From Pleodorina starrii (taxonomy: Eukaryota; Chlorophyta; Chlorophyceae; Chlamydomonadales; Volvocaceae), in contig BRXU01000009.1 of the NCBI GenBank assembly GCA_030267565.1, forward strand, positions 3,492,315 to 3,556,314: DNA of 64,000 nt. The letters run 5' to 3'. Shown piece by piece: positions 50,801 through 63,767 of this stretch (its first letter is position 1; each line of letters opens with the position of its first letter). The notes below the pieces were generated by a model. That model ran no database searches, had not been told where the DNA came from, and saw only the letters and a list, made by a program, of their open reading frames with translations. A program made the translations under genes and the position numbers.

Positions 50801-53800
50801 GCAGGCTAAATCTGCACTGGCGTGGCTGAGCACGCTCGAGCATGCTGAGCACGGTCTTGACCGTAGTGGCGGTATTTATTGGGGACCGTGCTCGAGCACG
50901 GTCATGACCGTAGTTACGGTGTCAAGAAAGTTCAAAGGAAACAGTATCACACACCAAGGCCGAGCAAAACAAATCCTTTAGTGCGAGTGGGACCTGTCGT
51001 ACGCCTGAGTGGCCGCCACTCAGGTGTACGACAGGTCCCATGCAGTCGACCAGCACAATTGCCAACCGCCTAACATTGCCAAAGATAAACGAATAAAAGT
51101 TATGGTTTTGTCAAAGAAAGTTCAACGGAAACAGTATCACGAGCAAAACAAATCCTTTAGTGCGAGTGGGACCTGTCGTACGCCTGAGTGGCCGCCACTC
51201 AGGCGTACGACAGGTCCCATGCAGTCGACCAGCACAATTGCCGGCGCGCGCGCCACAGGGAAGCGCCCACTTTGACACCGTGCTCTGCGTTGCTAGACAC
51301 AGCTATAGAAACTTTACCACTGCATTTTGGCAGGCTAAATCTGCACTGGCGTGGCTGAGCACGCTCGAGCATGCTGAGCACGGTCTTGACCGTAGTGGCG
51401 GTATTTATTGGGGACCGTGCTCGAGCACGGTCATGACCGTAGTTACGGTGTCAAGAAAGTTCAAAGGAAACAGTATCACACACCAAGGCCGAGCAAAACA
51501 AATCCTTTAGTGCGAGTGGGACCTGTCGTACGCCTGAGTGGCCGCCACTCAGGTGTACGACAGGTCCCATGCAGTCGACCAGCACAATTGCCAACCGCCT
51601 AACATTGCCAAAGATAAACGAATAAAAGTTATGGTTTTGTCAAAGAAAGTTCAACGGAAACAGTATCACGAGCAAAACAAATCCTTTAGTGCGAGTGGGA
51701 CCTGTCGTACGCCAGAGTGGCCGCCACACAGGCGTACGACAGGTCCCATGCAGTCGACCAGCACAAATATTTCCGGCGCGCGCGCCACAGGGAAGCGCCC
51801 ACTTTGACACCGTGCTCTGCGTTGCTAGACACAGCTATAGAAACTTTACCACTGCATTTTGGCAGGCTAAATCTGCACTGGCGTGGCTGAGCACGCTCGA
51901 GCATGCTGAGCACGGTCTTGACCGTAGTGGCGGTATTTATTGGGGACCGTGCTCGAGCACGGTCATGACCGTAGTTACGGTGTCAAGAAAGTTCAAAGGA
52001 AACAGTATCACACACCAAGGCCGAGCAAAACAAATCCTTTAGTGCGAGTGGGACCTGTCGTACGCCTGAGTGGCCGCCACTCAGGTGTACGACAGGTCCC
52101 ATGCAGTCGACCAGCACAATTGCCAACCGCCTAACATTGCCAAAGATAAACGAATAAAAGTTATGGTTTTGTCAAAGAAAGTTCAACGGAAACAGTATCA
52201 CGAGCAAAACAAATCCTTTAGTGCGAGTGGGACCTGTCGTACGCCTGAGTGGCCGCCACTCAGGCGTACGACAGGTCCCATGCAGTCGACCAGCACAATT
52301 ATTGCCGGCGCGCGCGCCACAGGGAAGCGCCCACTTTGACACCGTGCTCTGCGTTGCTAGACACAGCTATAGAAACTTTACCACTGCATTTTGGCAGGCT
52401 AAATCTGCACTGGCGTGGCTGAGCACGCTCGAGCATGCTGAGCACGGTCTTGACCGTAGTGGCGGTATTTATTGGGGACCGTGCTCGAGCACGGTCATGA
52501 CCGTAGTTACGGTGTCAAGAAAGTTCAAAGGAAACAGTATCACACACCAAGGCCGAGCAAAACAAATCCTTTAGTGCGAGTGGGACCTGTCGTACGCCTG
52601 AGTGGCCGCCACTCAGGCGAACGACAGGTCCCATGCAGTCGACCAGCACAATTGCCAACCGCCTAACATTGCCAAAGATAAACGAATAAGAACGTTATGG
52701 TTTTGTCAAAGAAAGTTCAACGGAAACAGTATCACGAGCAAAACAAATCCTTTAGTGCGAGTGGGACCTGTCGTACGCCTGAGTGGCCGCCACTCAGGCG
52801 TACGACAGGTCCCAAGCAGTCGACCAGCACCAATGCCGGCGCGCGCGCCACAGGGAAGCGCCCACTTTGACACCGTGCTCTGCGTTGCTAGACACAGCTA
52901 TAGAAACTTTACCACTGCATTTTGGCAGGCTAAATCTGCACTGGCGTGGCTGAGCACGCTCGAGCATGCTGAGCACGGTCTTGACCGTAGTGGCGGTATT
53001 TATTGGGGACCGTGCTCGAGCACGGTCATGACCGTAGTTACGGTGTCAAGAAAGTTCAAAGGAAACAGTATCACACACCAAGGCCGAGCAAAACAAATCC
53101 TTTAGTGCGAGTGGGACCTGTCGTACGCCTGAGTGGCCGCCACTCAGGTGTACGACAGGTCCCATGCAGTCGACCAGCACAATTGCCAACCGCCTAACAT
53201 TGCCAAAGATAAACGAATAAAAGTTATGGTTTTGTCAAAGAAAGTTCAACGGAAACAGTATCACGAGCAAAACAAATCCTTTAGTGCGAGTGGGACCTGT
53301 CGTACGCCTGAGTGGCCGCCACTCAGGCGTACGACAGGTCCCATGCAGTCGACCAGCACAATTATTGCCGGCGCGCGCGCCACAGGGAAGCGCCCACTTT
53401 GACACCGTGCTCTGCGTTGCTAGACACAGCTATAGAAACTTTACCACTGCATTTTGGCAGGCTAAATCTGCACTGGCGTGGCTGAGCACGCTCGAGCATG
53501 CTGAGCACGGTCTTGACCGTAGTGGCGGTATTTATTGGGGACCGTGCTCGAGCACGGTCATGACCGTAGTTACGGTGTCAAGAAAGTTCAAAGGAAACAG
53601 TATCACACACCAAGGCCGAGCAAAACAAATCCTTTAGTGCGAGTGGGACCTGTCGTACGCCTGAGTGGCCGCCACTCAGGTGTACGACAGGTCCCATGCA
53701 GTCGACCAGCACAATTGCCAACCGCCTAACATTGCCAAAGATAAACGAATAAAAGTTATGGTTTTGTCAAAGAAAGTTCAACGGAAACAGTATCACGAGC

Positions 53801-56800
53801 AAAACAAATCCTTTAGTGCGAGTGGGACCTGTCGTACGCCTGAGTGGCCGCCACTCAGGCGTACGACAGGTCCCATGCAGTCGACCAGCACAATTGCCAA
53901 CCGCCTAACATTGCCAAAGAAAAACGAATAAAGGTAAAAGTTGTGGTTTTGTCAAAGAAAGTTCAACGGAAACAGTATCACGAGCAAAACATATCCTTTA
54001 GTGCGAGTGGGACCTGTCGTACGCCTGAGTAGCCGCCACTCAGGCGTACGACAGGTCCCATGCAGTCGACCAGCACAATTATTGCCGGCGCGCGCGCCAC
54101 AGGGAAGCGCCCACTTTGACACCGTGCTCTGCGTTGCTAGACACAGCTATAGAAACTTTACCACTGCATTTTGGCAGGCTAAATCTGCACTGGCGTGGCT
54201 GAGCACGCTCGAGCATGCTGAGCACGGTCTTGACCGTAGTGGCGGTATTTATTGGGGACCGTGCTCGAGCACGGTCATGACCGTAGTTACGGTGTCAAGA
54301 AAGTTCAAAGGAAACAGTATCACACACCAAGGCCGAGCAAAACAAATCCTTTAGTGCGAGTGGGACCTGTCGTACGCCTGAGTGGCCGCCACTCAGGTGT
54401 ACGACAGGTCCCATGCAGTCGACCAGCACAATTGCCAACCGCCTAACATTGCCAAAGAAAAACGAATAAAAGTTATGGTTTTGTCAAAGAAAGTTCAACG
54501 GAAACAGTATCACGAGCAAAACAAATCCTTTAGTGCGAGTGGGACCTGTCGTACGCCTGAGTGGCCGCCACTCAGGCGTACGACAGGTCCCATGCAGTCG
54601 ACCAGCACAATTATTGCCGGCGCGCGCGCCACAGGGAAGCGCCCACTTTGACACCGTGCTCTGCGTTGCTAGACACAGCTATAGAAACTTTACCACTGCA
54701 TTTTGGCAGGCTAAATCTGCACTGGCGTGGCTGAGCACGCTCGAGCATGCTGAGCACGGTCTTGACCGTAGTGGCGGTATTTATTGGGGACCGTGCTCGA
54801 GCACGGTCATGACCGTAGTTACGGTGTCAAGAAAGTTCAAAGGAAACAGTATCACACACCAAGGCCGAGCAAAACAAATCCTTTAGTGCGAGTGGGACCT
54901 GTCGTACGCCTGAGTGGCCGCCACTCAGGTGTACGACAGGTCCCATGCAGTCGACCAGCACAATTGCCAACCGCCTAACATTGCCAAAGATAAACGAATA
55001 AAAGTTATGGTTTTGTCAAAGAAAGTTCAACGGAAACAGTATCACGAGCAAAACAAATCCTTTAGTGCGAGTGGGACCTGTCGTACGCCTGAGAGGCCGC
55101 CACTCACGCGTACGACAGGTCCCATGCAATCGACCAGCACAATAGCCAACCGCCTAACATTGCCAAAGAAAAACGAATCAAAGGTAAACGTTCATGCCAA
55201 AGGTAATTTGTCAAAGAAAGTTCAAAGGAAACAGTATCACGAGCAAAACAAATCCTTTAGTGCGAGTGGGACCTGTCGTACGCCTGAGTGGCCGCCACTC
55301 AGGCGTACGACAGGTCCCATGCAGTCGACCAGCACAATTGCCAACCGCCTAACATTGCCAAAGAAAAACGAATAAAGGTAAAAGTTATGGTTTTGTCAAA
55401 GAAAGTTCAACGGAAACAGTATCACGAGCAAAACAAATCCTTTAGTGCGAGTGGGACCTGTCGTACGCCTGAGTGGCCGCCACTCAGGCGTACGACAGGT
55501 CCCATGCAGTCGACCAGCACAATTATTGCCGGCGCGCGCGCCACAGGGAAGCGCCCACTTTGACACCGTGCTCTGCGTTGCTAGACACAGCTATAGAAAC
55601 TTTACCACTGCATTTTGGCAGGCTAAATCTGCACTGGCGTGGCTGAGCACGCTCGAGCATGCTGAGCACGGTCTTGACCGTAGTGGCGGTATTTATTGGG
55701 GACCGTGCTCGAGCACGGTCATGACCGTAGTTACGGTGTCAAGAAAGTTCAAAGGAAACAGTATCACACACCAAGGCCGAGCAAAACAAATCCTTTAGTG
55801 CGAGTGGGACCTGTCGTACGCCTGAGTGGCCGCCACTCAGGTGTACGACAGGTCCCATGCAGTCGACCAGCACAATTGCCAACCGCCTAACATTGCCAAA
55901 GATAAACGAATAAAAGTTATGGTTTTGTCAAAGAAAGTTCAACGGAAACAGTATCACGAGCAAAACAAATCCTTTAGTGCGAGTGGGACCTGTCGTACGC
56001 CTGAGAGGCCGCCACTCACGCGTACGACAGGTCCCATGCAATCGACCAGCACAATAGCCAACCGCCTAACATTGCCAAAGAAAAACGAATAAAGGTAAAC
56101 GTTATGGTTTTGTCAAAGAAAGTTCAAAGGAAACAGTATCACGAGCAAAACAAATCCTTTAGTGCGAGTGGGACCTGTCGTACGCCTGAGTGGCCGCCAC
56201 TCAGGCGTACGACAGGTCCCATGCAGTCGACCAGCACAATTGCCAACCGCCTAACATTGCCAAAGAAAAACGAATAAAGGTAAAAGTTGTGGTTTTGTCA
56301 AAGAAAGTTCAACGGAAACAGTATCACGAGCAAAACATATCCTTTAGTGCGAGTGGGACCTGTCGTACGCCTGAGTAGCCGCCACTCAGGCGTACGACAG
56401 GTCCCATGCAGTCGACCAGCACAATTATTGCCGGCGCGCGCGCCACAGGGAAGCGCCCACTTTGACACCGTGCTCTGCGTTGCTAGACACAGCTATAGAA
56501 ACTTTACCACTGCATTTTGGCAGGCTAAATCTGCACTGGCGTGGCTGAGCACGCTCGAGCATGCTGAGCACGGTCTTGACCGTAGTGGCGGTATTTATTG
56601 GGGACCGTGCTCGAGCACGGTCATGACCGTAGTTACGGTGTCAAGAAAGTTCAAAGGAAACAGTATCACACACCAAGGCCGAGCAAAACAAATCCTTTAG
56701 TGCGAGTGGGACCTGTCGTACGCCTGAGTGGCCGCCACTCAGGTGTACGACAGGTCCCATGCAGTCGACCAGCACAATTGCCAACCGCCTAACATTGCCA

Positions 56801-57850
56801 AAGATAAACGAATAAAAGTTATGGTTTTGTCAAAGAAAGTTCAACGGAAACAGTATCACGAGCAAAACAAATCCTTTAGTGCGAGTGGGACCTGTCGTAC
56901 GCCTGAGTGGCCGCCACTCAGGCGTACGACAGGTCCCATGCAGTCGACCAGCACAATTATTGCCGGCGCGCGCGCCACAGGGAAGCGCCCACTTTGACAC
57001 CGTGCTCTGCGTTGCTAGACACAGCTATAGAAACTTTACCACTGCATTTTGGCAGGCTAAATCTGCACTGGCGTGGCTGAGCACGCTCGAGCATGCTGAG
57101 CACGGTCTTGACCGTAGTGGCGGTATTTATTGGGGACCGTGCTCGAGCACGGTCATGACCGTAGTTACGGTGTCAAGAAAGTTCAAAGGAAACAGTATCA
57201 CACACCAAGGCCGAGCAAAACAAATCCTTTAGTGCGAGTGGGACCTGTCGTACGCCTGAGTGGCCGCCACTCAGGTGTACGACAGGTCCCATGCAGTCGA
57301 CCAGCACAATTGCCAACCGCCTAACATTGCCAAAGATAAACGAATAAAAGTTATGGTTTTGTCAAAGAAAGTTCAACGGAAACAGTATCACGAGCAAAAC
57401 AAATCCTTTAGTGCGAGTGGGACCTGTCGTACGCCTGAGTGGCCGCCACTCAGGCGTACGACAGGTCCCATGCAGTCGACCAGCACAATTATTGCCGGCG
57501 CGCGCGCCACAGGGAAGCGCCCACTTTGACACCGTGCTCTGCGTTGCTAGACACAGCTATAGAAACTTTACCACTGCATTTTGGCAGGCTAAATCTGCAC
57601 TGGCGTGGCTGAGCACGCTCGAGCATGCTGAGCACGGTCTTGACCGTAGTGGCGGTATTTATTGGGGACCGTGCTCGAGCACGGTCATGACCGTAGTTAC
57701 GGTGTCAAGAAAGTTCAAAGGAAACAGTATCACACACCAAGGCCGAGCAAAACAAATCCTTTAGTGCGAGTGGGACCTGTCGTACGCCTGAGTGGCCGCC
57801 ACTCAGGTGTACGACAGGTCCCATGCAGTCGACCAGCACAATTGCCAACC
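38862..57850 (-). repeat. Satellite array in inverse orientation, probably a read-through mirror of 19604-38780
   Basis: There are again 34 L modules (anchors 38964, 39496, 40028 and so on to 57662). Counting from the retrotransposon, the long intervals are the 3rd, 4th, 6th and 16th (902, 912, 717, 704 bp), the same places as in the left arm. Unit signatures do not mirror exactly: GTACACC-type units fill 48.7-57.8 kb and GGCCTCTCAGG-type units 39-48.7 kb. That fits consensus building from mis-placed reads. It should not be used as independent evidence of array size or orientation. Confidence 0.85.
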
Positions 57851-57855
57851 GCCTA
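57851..57855. repeat. Target-site duplication, reads GCCTA on this strand
   Basis: This is the reverse complement of TAGGC, directly before the LTR at 57856 and at the same unit position as in the left copy. The partner copy lies beyond the window. Confidence 0.9.
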
Positions 57856-58137
57856 TGTTGTAGCGTGATGGCTACACAGTACTTATACGAATTATTGAAT
57901 ATGATTATGATTATCGAATTACCGATAACAGAACCTTCCGAATAGTATAGAATATCTCTTGAACGAGTATTCTAGAATCTGTACGACAATCACGAATCTC
58001 GAAGCCGTCTTTGCTCACAGAAAGAACGATGACTGGGCGTTAAGTTCTGATTCGATTCTGAGCACGGTAGTAAATACCGTGGCCGGGGCAGTGCCGGCCT
58101 GAGACAAAGGTATTTACCTACGTATCTCACTACAACA
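57856..58137 (+). repeat. 5' LTR of right copy
   Basis: 282 bp from TGTTGTAG to CTACAACA. It carries GGGCGTTAAG, the 5'-LTR form of the single mismatch seen between the LTRs. Confidence 0.95.
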
Positions 58138-58141
58138 TCTT

Positions 58142-58156
58142 TGGTGTCTCAGCAAC
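58142..58156 (+). promoter_or_regulatory. Putative primer binding site of right copy
   Basis: TGGTGTCTCAGCAAC, 4 nt after the LTR, as in the left copy. Confidence 0.6.
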
Positions 58157-58372
58157 ACTGACTCGCTTCGACTTTACACCAGACGAACGAGCCGCACGAC
58201 TTGCTAGTCTCAAGTCGTCGGCGGTGCTCCACGCGTTAGGTCGCTACGGCTTCGGTTCAGAGTGGTTCATGCTGAGTGACTTGCCAGCAAGCCGTCTGAC
58301 TGACGCAGTGCTCATCCGCGAGTTACTCGCACGACTCTGCATCTCAGGTTTGCAATACGCTAACGTTCAGCT

Positions 58373-59143
58373 ATGACCGACCCGACAGAGACGAACACTT
58401 TGCCGAACGATCCTATGACCGTAGATGGCAACACGAACAACGTGAACCCTACGAACCCTACGAACCCTACGAACCTTTCGAACCCTGCGAACACGGCCCA
58501 GCAGCAACAGCGGCAACAGCAGCAACGGCAGCAGCCGCCGCCTGCTCGGACCACGCCGACTCCGACTCCGACCGGCGCCGAGGCGGCGACTGGACCTTCG
58601 AACCCCGATATTGCTGCTCAGATTCAGCTTCAACTGCGTTTCAGCGAGCTGAATCTGAAGCTGAAGCAGGCCGAACTCGAACTGGTTCGCGCGCAGGCCG
58701 ATTTGGCCAACGCGAGCGCATCAGGATCGCGACCCCCAGTGCCGTCGGTAAGCACTCGAAACGATTCTGATGTTGATCGTTTTGCTATGAATGGAGTTTC
58801 GAACCGGACTGAACTGCGACCTCACTTGAAAAACGAACCCCCGCAGCCATCGAAGGACGGATCCCTGGACAACTTTGTGAACGATTTCCAGGAGTGGGCT
58901 GTGCGATTCATTCCGAACCAGCTCGAAGATTCCGTTTGGCAGTTCCGACCGGCGGTGAAAGAGTACCCGCCCGGTGCTCAGGACTGGCTGGCTGACTGGC
59001 GAAGGGAGCAGAAGCAGTCCGGCAAGCCGTTCGATCTGACCGAACTCCTCCGCGATTTTCTGAACCGGAATGGATCCGGCGAAGGGTGTTGCCGAATACA
59101 ATGCTCGTTTTCGGGAAATCGCTCGCCGTGCGAAATTTACTGA
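58373..59143 (+). CDS. gag: Gag, N-terminal frame, right copy
   Basis: 256 codons, identical in translation to the left copy: Asn/Pro/Thr-rich start, Gln/Arg run, coiled coil, capsid start. The frame leaves the capsid sequence near 59069 and stops about 25 codons later. Confidence 0.8.
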   Translation: MTDPTETNTLPNDPMTVDGNTNNVNPTNPTNPTNLSNPANTAQQQQRQQQQRQQPPPARTTPTPTPTGAEAATGPSNPDIAAQIQLQLRFSELNLKLKQAELELVRAQADLANASASGSRPPVPSVSTRNDSDVDRFAMNGVSNRTELRPHLKNEPPQPSKDGSLDNFVNDFQEWAVRFIPNQLEDSVWQFRPAVKEYPPGAQDWLADWRREQKQSGKPFDLTELLRDFLNRNGSGEGCCRIQCSFSGNRSPCEIY

Positions 59144-59726
59144 CTCGCAGGCCTTGGTGAAGATGTTTCGTAAGGGCCTGATTCGCGAACTGCAAGCTCA
59201 GTGCCGTGTCGATAGCAATGGCAACGAATTCGCGAACTTGACCGACCTTGTCGACTATGCCATTGGCGAAGAAAAGAAGCTTAAGGCACGGGCCCAGGGC
59301 CAGTCGCGTGCTGCTTTGCATTATGCAGCCTCTGGGTCTAGGAAACGTTCCCGAAACTCCCGGCAGGACGCCAACGACAACGGCAAACGACCATCGACCT
59401 CGTCGTGGGTTGAAGCTGTCAACAAGCGATCTCGACAGGACCGTCAGGGCCACAACCGCGACTCGACCGCTGCGAACCAGGCGCGCACTGACGAGGCGAC
59501 TCCGGCGCGGCCTGGGCGTGTCATGTCGAAAGCGATGCAGTGGGCCTTTCGGATGGCGGAAGAGAAGCCCAACGAACCGTCGAACGTCCCGAACCCCCTA
59601 GTTCCCGGAACGTTTTTGACGAACAAGGCGAAGTTCGAATGGATGGACCAGGGACGATGCTTTAAGTGCGGGCAGCAGGCTAAGCACATTAAGGCCGCGT
59701 GCCCGGGAATCCCGCACCCGAAGTAG
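59070..59726 (+). CDS. gag: Gag, C-terminal frame, right copy
   Basis: 218 codons in the +1 register relative to the upstream frame, ending at the TAG at 59724-59726. It holds the capsid end, a basic linker and the variant zinc knuckle CFKCGQQAKHIKAAC. It is identical in translation to the left copy. Confidence 0.8.
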   Translation: MDPAKGVAEYNARFREIARRAKFTDSQALVKMFRKGLIRELQAQCRVDSNGNEFANLTDLVDYAIGEEKKLKARAQGQSRAALHYAASGSRKRSRNSRQDANDNGKRPSTSSWVEAVNKRSRQDRQGHNRDSTAANQARTDEATPARPGRVMSKAMQWAFRMAEEKPNEPSNVPNPLVPGTFLTNKAKFEWMDQGRCFKCGQQAKHIKAACPGIPHPK

Positions 59727-62700
59727 GGAGTTGCCCAGTCGTTTTTGTGTGGCGGACGTACTGGGTCGAACGTTTCGAAACTAGCTCCCGATTACGACTC
59801 GCGCATGATTGACCTTGACCTTATTGCGAAGCTTGAGGAGCGCATTGGACGAACGTTTACCTTGGACGCCGCTGCCAACGATGACGGCAGTAACTCGATT
59901 TGTAAGGTTTTCGCTTCTCCGACCCGCTCTTTCCTGACTTTCGATTGTTCCGGCCACACCATCTGGATGAACCCTCCCGTTCATCTTCTTGCGTCTTTCT
60001 TACGACACTATCGAACCTGCAAGGCATTCGATCCGAGCATCTCAGCGTGCATCCTTGTTCCGGCTGATCTGCGAAACGTTCGTAGCCTTCTTCATGGCAT
60101 GACACGACTTATGACCCTGCCGGAGGGGACTCAGCTGTACAAATCGAAACGACTCGATTTTCCCGACCCGACACGTGAAACGACTAGCCATGAACTCTGG
60201 TGGGATCCTCCGAAAGGTCAACCCGTCGAACCGAAATGCGCCGTTACTGATGGTAATGCGCAGCTGAACCTTTTTGCGGGTCGACTTGGCGCCACGGCGA
60301 TACGAGTTCTTCCAGACACAGGCGCTACGCATTGTTTCATCTCCCAGACCCTGGCTACCAAGCTCGGATTACGACTCTTGCCTACTCCTTTCGCGCCGGT
60401 ACGCTTAGCGGATCAGTCGACTAGCCCCATTCTTGGCGAATGTCGTGCTCGATTGCGCCTCGACCGTTTTGGAACCGACGTACGTCTGCTCGTCCTTCCA
60501 AGCATGACTGTCTCCGCTGACGTAATCCTTGGCTCGAACTTCTTGTCTCGCTTCGACGCGCGATTAAGGCCCGCGCGTGGCGAGCTAACCCTCCAACGGC
60601 CGAACGGTGGGCAGTTTGTGCTGCGCGCTTTACAAGCACCTCCCATTCCGACCGACGATCCGATTCCTATCGAAACGAATTTTCTCGAAAAAGCGCCTAA
60701 GCGCACGTCTGTGGTATCCGCGGAACGCGCATTGCGAGACCTGTGCGAGTCACCCGGTTCTCGCGGGTTGCTGGTGGTTGTCCGCCCTCTCGATTCTCAG
60801 ACCGCATCTTTCCCCAGCCCCGTTCCACAGGTTAATTCGCTCGAACCCGAAATCAATCTTCCACCCGATATCGAAGCGAATCGCGAACTCTCGACAATTC
60901 TTCACGATTACGCGGACGTTTTTGCCCCCATTACCGGGTTGCCACCCGACCGTGGTGTGCATCATACTATCCCGCTCGAACCTGACGCGCAACCTGTTTT
61001 CCGACCACAATATCGGTTGTCTCTCCTGGAAAAGGAAGAGGTCGAAAAACAAGTGAAAGAACTTTTGGCGAAAGGGATGATCCAACCCTCCACTTCGCCC
61101 TACGGTGCGCCGATCCTTTTCGTGACCAAGAAGACTGGAGAGCTTCGAATGTGTATCGATTATCGAGCCCTGAACCGAATCACGATTAAGAACCGCTATC
61201 CTCTGCCTCGAATCGATGACACGCTTGATCGTTTGTCGGGCGCACGTCTTTTTACGGCACTTGATTTGGCCTCTGGTTACCACCAACTGCGAATTCATCC
61301 CGACGACGTTCCGAAAACGGCTTTTAACACGCCGCTCGGACATTTCGAATGGTTGGTGCTGCCTTTTGGTCTTTCGAACGCTCCCGCAACGTTCCAAGCG
61401 ACGATGAACCGAATTTTCGCACCCTACATGCATCGATTCGTAACCGTCTACCTGGATGACATTCTCATCTACTCGAAAACACCAGAGGAGCATGCGAATC
61501 ATCTACGATTGGTGCTCGAAACTCTCCGTAAGCACGACTTGAAAGCCAAATTATCGAAATGCGAATTTTGGCGATCTGAAGTGAAATACCTTGGTCACGT
61601 GGTTTGTGCAGACGGAATTCGAATGGATCCGAAAAAGGTGGAAGCGATTCGAACATGGCCGTTACCCAAAGACCTGAGCGAGTTGCGGGCCTTTGTTGGC
61701 CTTGCGAATTACTTTCGCCGATTTATCCGAAATTTTGCTTCTCTGGCCGCGCCGCTCACGGATCTTTTCTCCAATTCGCGCCTCCCGGACCAGTGGCCAC
61801 CACAGGCGTTGGCTGCTTTTGAATCCATCAAGAACCGCCTGTCGACTGACGTCCTTTTGTCATACCCTGATTTCGAACGACCTTTCGAAGTGGTTTCCGA
61901 TGCCTCTTTGAACGGCACTGGCGCTGTCCTGCTTCAGGACGGACGTCCCGTTGCCTTCACGAGCCGCAAATTTTCTCCGGCTGAACGAAATTATGCGACT
62001 GGCGAACAAGAACTTCTTGGCGTTGTGAACGCACTACGTGAGTGGCGTTGTTACTTGCAGAGTAACATTCCCTTCACTCTGGTGACTGACCATCACCCCC
62101 TGACATACTTGAAGACGCAGACGCATATCAGTCGACGACAGGCCCGATGGATCAAATTTCTCGAACAGTTCAATTTCGACTGGGTTTATCGCCCTGGCAA
62201 ATTGAACGTTGTTGCCGACGCTTTATCCCGGCACCCGAGTCTGGCCACGATTCTCTGTGCGGTCGAACCTTCCTCTGATTCGCCCCTCCTCACTCGACTG
62301 GCTGAAGCCACGCAGCGTGACGCTTACTTCCAAAACCCGAAAAACACTCGTCCACTGATCACACATCCTGGCGGATTTTACGTTTTGGAGGAGGAGGAGA
62401 ACCAATGGCGAATCGTTGTTCCTAACGATCCTGCATTGAAGCACGAAATCATCGCTCGAGCCCATGCTGACACGTTGTCTGGCCATCCAGGTCGTGACCG
62501 AACTATCGAACTCGTCCAACGAAATTTCTGGTGGCCAACCCTTCGAGCTGATGTGACCGACTTCGTTGCGAAGTGCGATACTTGCCAACGGACTAAACCT
62601 GCATCCGGTTTGCCGTTTGGGGAATTACGACCTCTGCCGATTCCTGAAATGCCTTGGGACAGTGTGTCCATGGATTTCGTTGTGGGACTTCCGAAGACGA

Positions 62701-63767
62701 AACGGCATTTTGATGCGATCCTCGTCTTTGCCGATCGCCTCACGAAAATGGTGCATTTAGCTCCGTGCCGTACGACCGCAACCGCGATACAAACTGCGGA
62801 TTTGATGTTCCATAACGTGGTACGACTTCATGGAATGCCGAAAACGATTATTTCCGACCGCGACCCACGATTTAAAGGGCATTTCCTGCCTGCATTGTTG
62901 AAACGCGCTGGTGCGAAACAGCATACCAGTACGGCTTTTCACCCCGAATCCGATGGACAGACGGAGCGAATTAATCGCGTTCTCGGCGACATGCTACGAC
63001 ACTATGCGACGCATGATCCGCACGAATGGGATCAGCATCTCGACGCTGCTGAGTTCTCGATTAACAATTTGAAGAATCGCACGACGGGACATTCCCCCTT
63101 CTTCTTGAACTACGGTTTCCATCCTCGAACTCCTTTGCAGTTGGAACTGGGTGATGCCGTTCCCGTCGCAAAAGATTACGTTGATACACTACACGATCGG
63201 TTGAAACTTGCGAAACGATTTTACGAAGCTGCTCAAGATCGCGCTTTGGCACAGGAGAGTCGAAACCGTCGAAAAATCACTCTCTCTGTTGGACAACAAG
63301 TCCTGTTGAGCACTCGAAACCTTTCTTTGCAAGCAGGAACACGAAAATTGATGCCGAAATTCATTGGACCTTTTACGATCACAGAACGCATCAATCCCGT
63401 TGCGTTTCGACTGAAGTTGCCTCCTGAATATCGATTCCACGATGTCTTCCATGTGTCTCTGCTACGTCCTTATCGTACTGACGTGTCGAATGGACCTACG
63501 AATCCACCTCCGCCTTTGGAAATCGATGGTGAAACTTCCCGACCCGTTTGGGTTATTTCGAATATTGTGAAACACGAAGAACGGAAGTTACGCCGACGGA
63601 CTTTGTATCGCTTCCTGGTACAGTGGCAAGGCTACGGTGACGAACACAACACGTGGCTTGATTCGAAGGACGTTCCAGACGAATTGGTGAACGAATATTG
63701 GAAAACTCGCCCGGAACACAGCGCGGACGCTGGTTCCTCGGGGGAGGAGGCAGCTGTTGTAGCGTGA
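59727..63767 (+). CDS. pol: Pol polyprotein, right copy
   Basis: Same open frame as the left copy with the same intact catalytic motifs: DTGA, YLDD, the RNase H acidic residues, HHCC, DD35E and chromodomain. The frame is open from the codon after the gag amber; the first AUG is at 59805. The stop at 63765-63767 lies 11 bp inside the 3' LTR. Confidence 0.93.
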   Translation, partial: GVAQSFLCGGRTGSNVSKLAPDYDSRMIDLDLIAKLEERIGRTFTLDAAANDDGSNSICKVFASPTRSFLTFDCSGHTIWMNPPVHLLASFLRHYRTCKAFDPSISACILVPADLRNVRSLLHGMTRLMTLPEGTQLYKSKRLDFPDPTRETTSHELWWDPPKGQPVEPKCAVTDGNAQLNLFAGRLGATAIRVLPDTGATHCFISQTLATKLGLRLLPTPFAPVRLADQSTSPILGECRARLRLDRFGTDVRLLVLPSMTVSADVILGSNFLSRFDARLRPARGELTLQRPNGGQFVLRALQAPPIPTDDPIPIETNFLEKAPKRTSVVSAERALRDLCESPGSRGLLVVVRPLDSQTASFPSPVPQVNSLEPEINLPPDIEANRELSTILHDYADVFAPITGLPPDRGVHHTIPLEPDAQPVFRPQYRLSLLEKEEVEKQVKELLAKGMIQPSTSPYGAPILFVTKKTGELRMCIDYRALNRITIKNRYPLPRIDDTLDRLSGARLFTALDLASGYHQLRIHPDDVPKTAFNTPLGHFEWLVLPFGLSNAPATFQATMNRIFAPYMHRFVTVYLDDILIYSKTPEEHANHLRLVLETLRKHDLKAKLSKCEFWRSEVKYLGHVVCADGIRMDPKKVEAIRTWPLPKDLSELRAFVGLANYFRRFIRNFASLAAPLTDLFSNSRLPDQWPPQALAAFESIKNRLSTDVLLSYPDFERPFEVVSDASLNGTGAVLLQDGRPVAFTSRKFSPAERNYATGEQELLGVVNALREWRCYLQSNIPFTLVTDHHPLTYLKTQTHISRRQARWIKFLEQFNFDWVYRPGKLNVVADALSRHPSLATILCAVEPSSDSPLLTRLAEATQRDAYFQNPKNTRPLITHPGGFYVLEEEENQWRIVVPNDPALKHEIIARAHADTLSGHPGRDRTIELVQRNFWWPTLRADVTDFVAKCDTCQRTKPASGLPFGELRPLPIPEMPWDSVSMDFVVGLPKTKRHFDAILVFADRLTKMVHLAPCRTTATAIQTADLMFHNVVRLHGMPKTIISDRDPRFKGHFLPALLKRAGAKQHTSTAFHPESDGQTERINRVLGDMLRHYATHDPHEWDQHLDAAEFSINNLKNRTTGHSPFFLNYGFHPRTPLQLELGDAVPVAKDYVDTLHDRLKLAKRFYEAAQDRALAQESRNRRKITLSVGQQVLLSTRNLSLQAGTRKLMPKFIGPFTITERINPVAFRLKLPPEYRFHDVFHVSLLRPYRTDVSNGPTNPPPPLEIDGETSRPVWVISNIVKHEERKLRRRTLYRFLVQWQGYGDEHNTWLDSKDVPDELVNEYWKTRPEHSADAGSSGEEAAVVA
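63740..63750 (+). promoter_or_regulatory. Polypurine tract of right copy
   Basis: GGGGGAGGAGG, four bases before the 3' LTR and inside the end of pol, as in the left copy. Confidence 0.7.

Noticed and set aside
19604..57850. A genuine ~38-50-kb chromosomal palindrome (inverted duplication, hairpin chromosome end or mating-type-like palindrome)
   Set aside because: The centre is a sequencing adapter with inverse barcode tags, and both arms stop at the same satellite base. An artefact explains this fully.
7285..57868. Hundreds of short open frames (60-168 codons) in the satellite with near-identical translations
   Set aside because: They repeat only because the DNA repeats, occur in several overlapping frames and both strands, start mostly at non-ATG codons or inside hairpins, and show no known domain.
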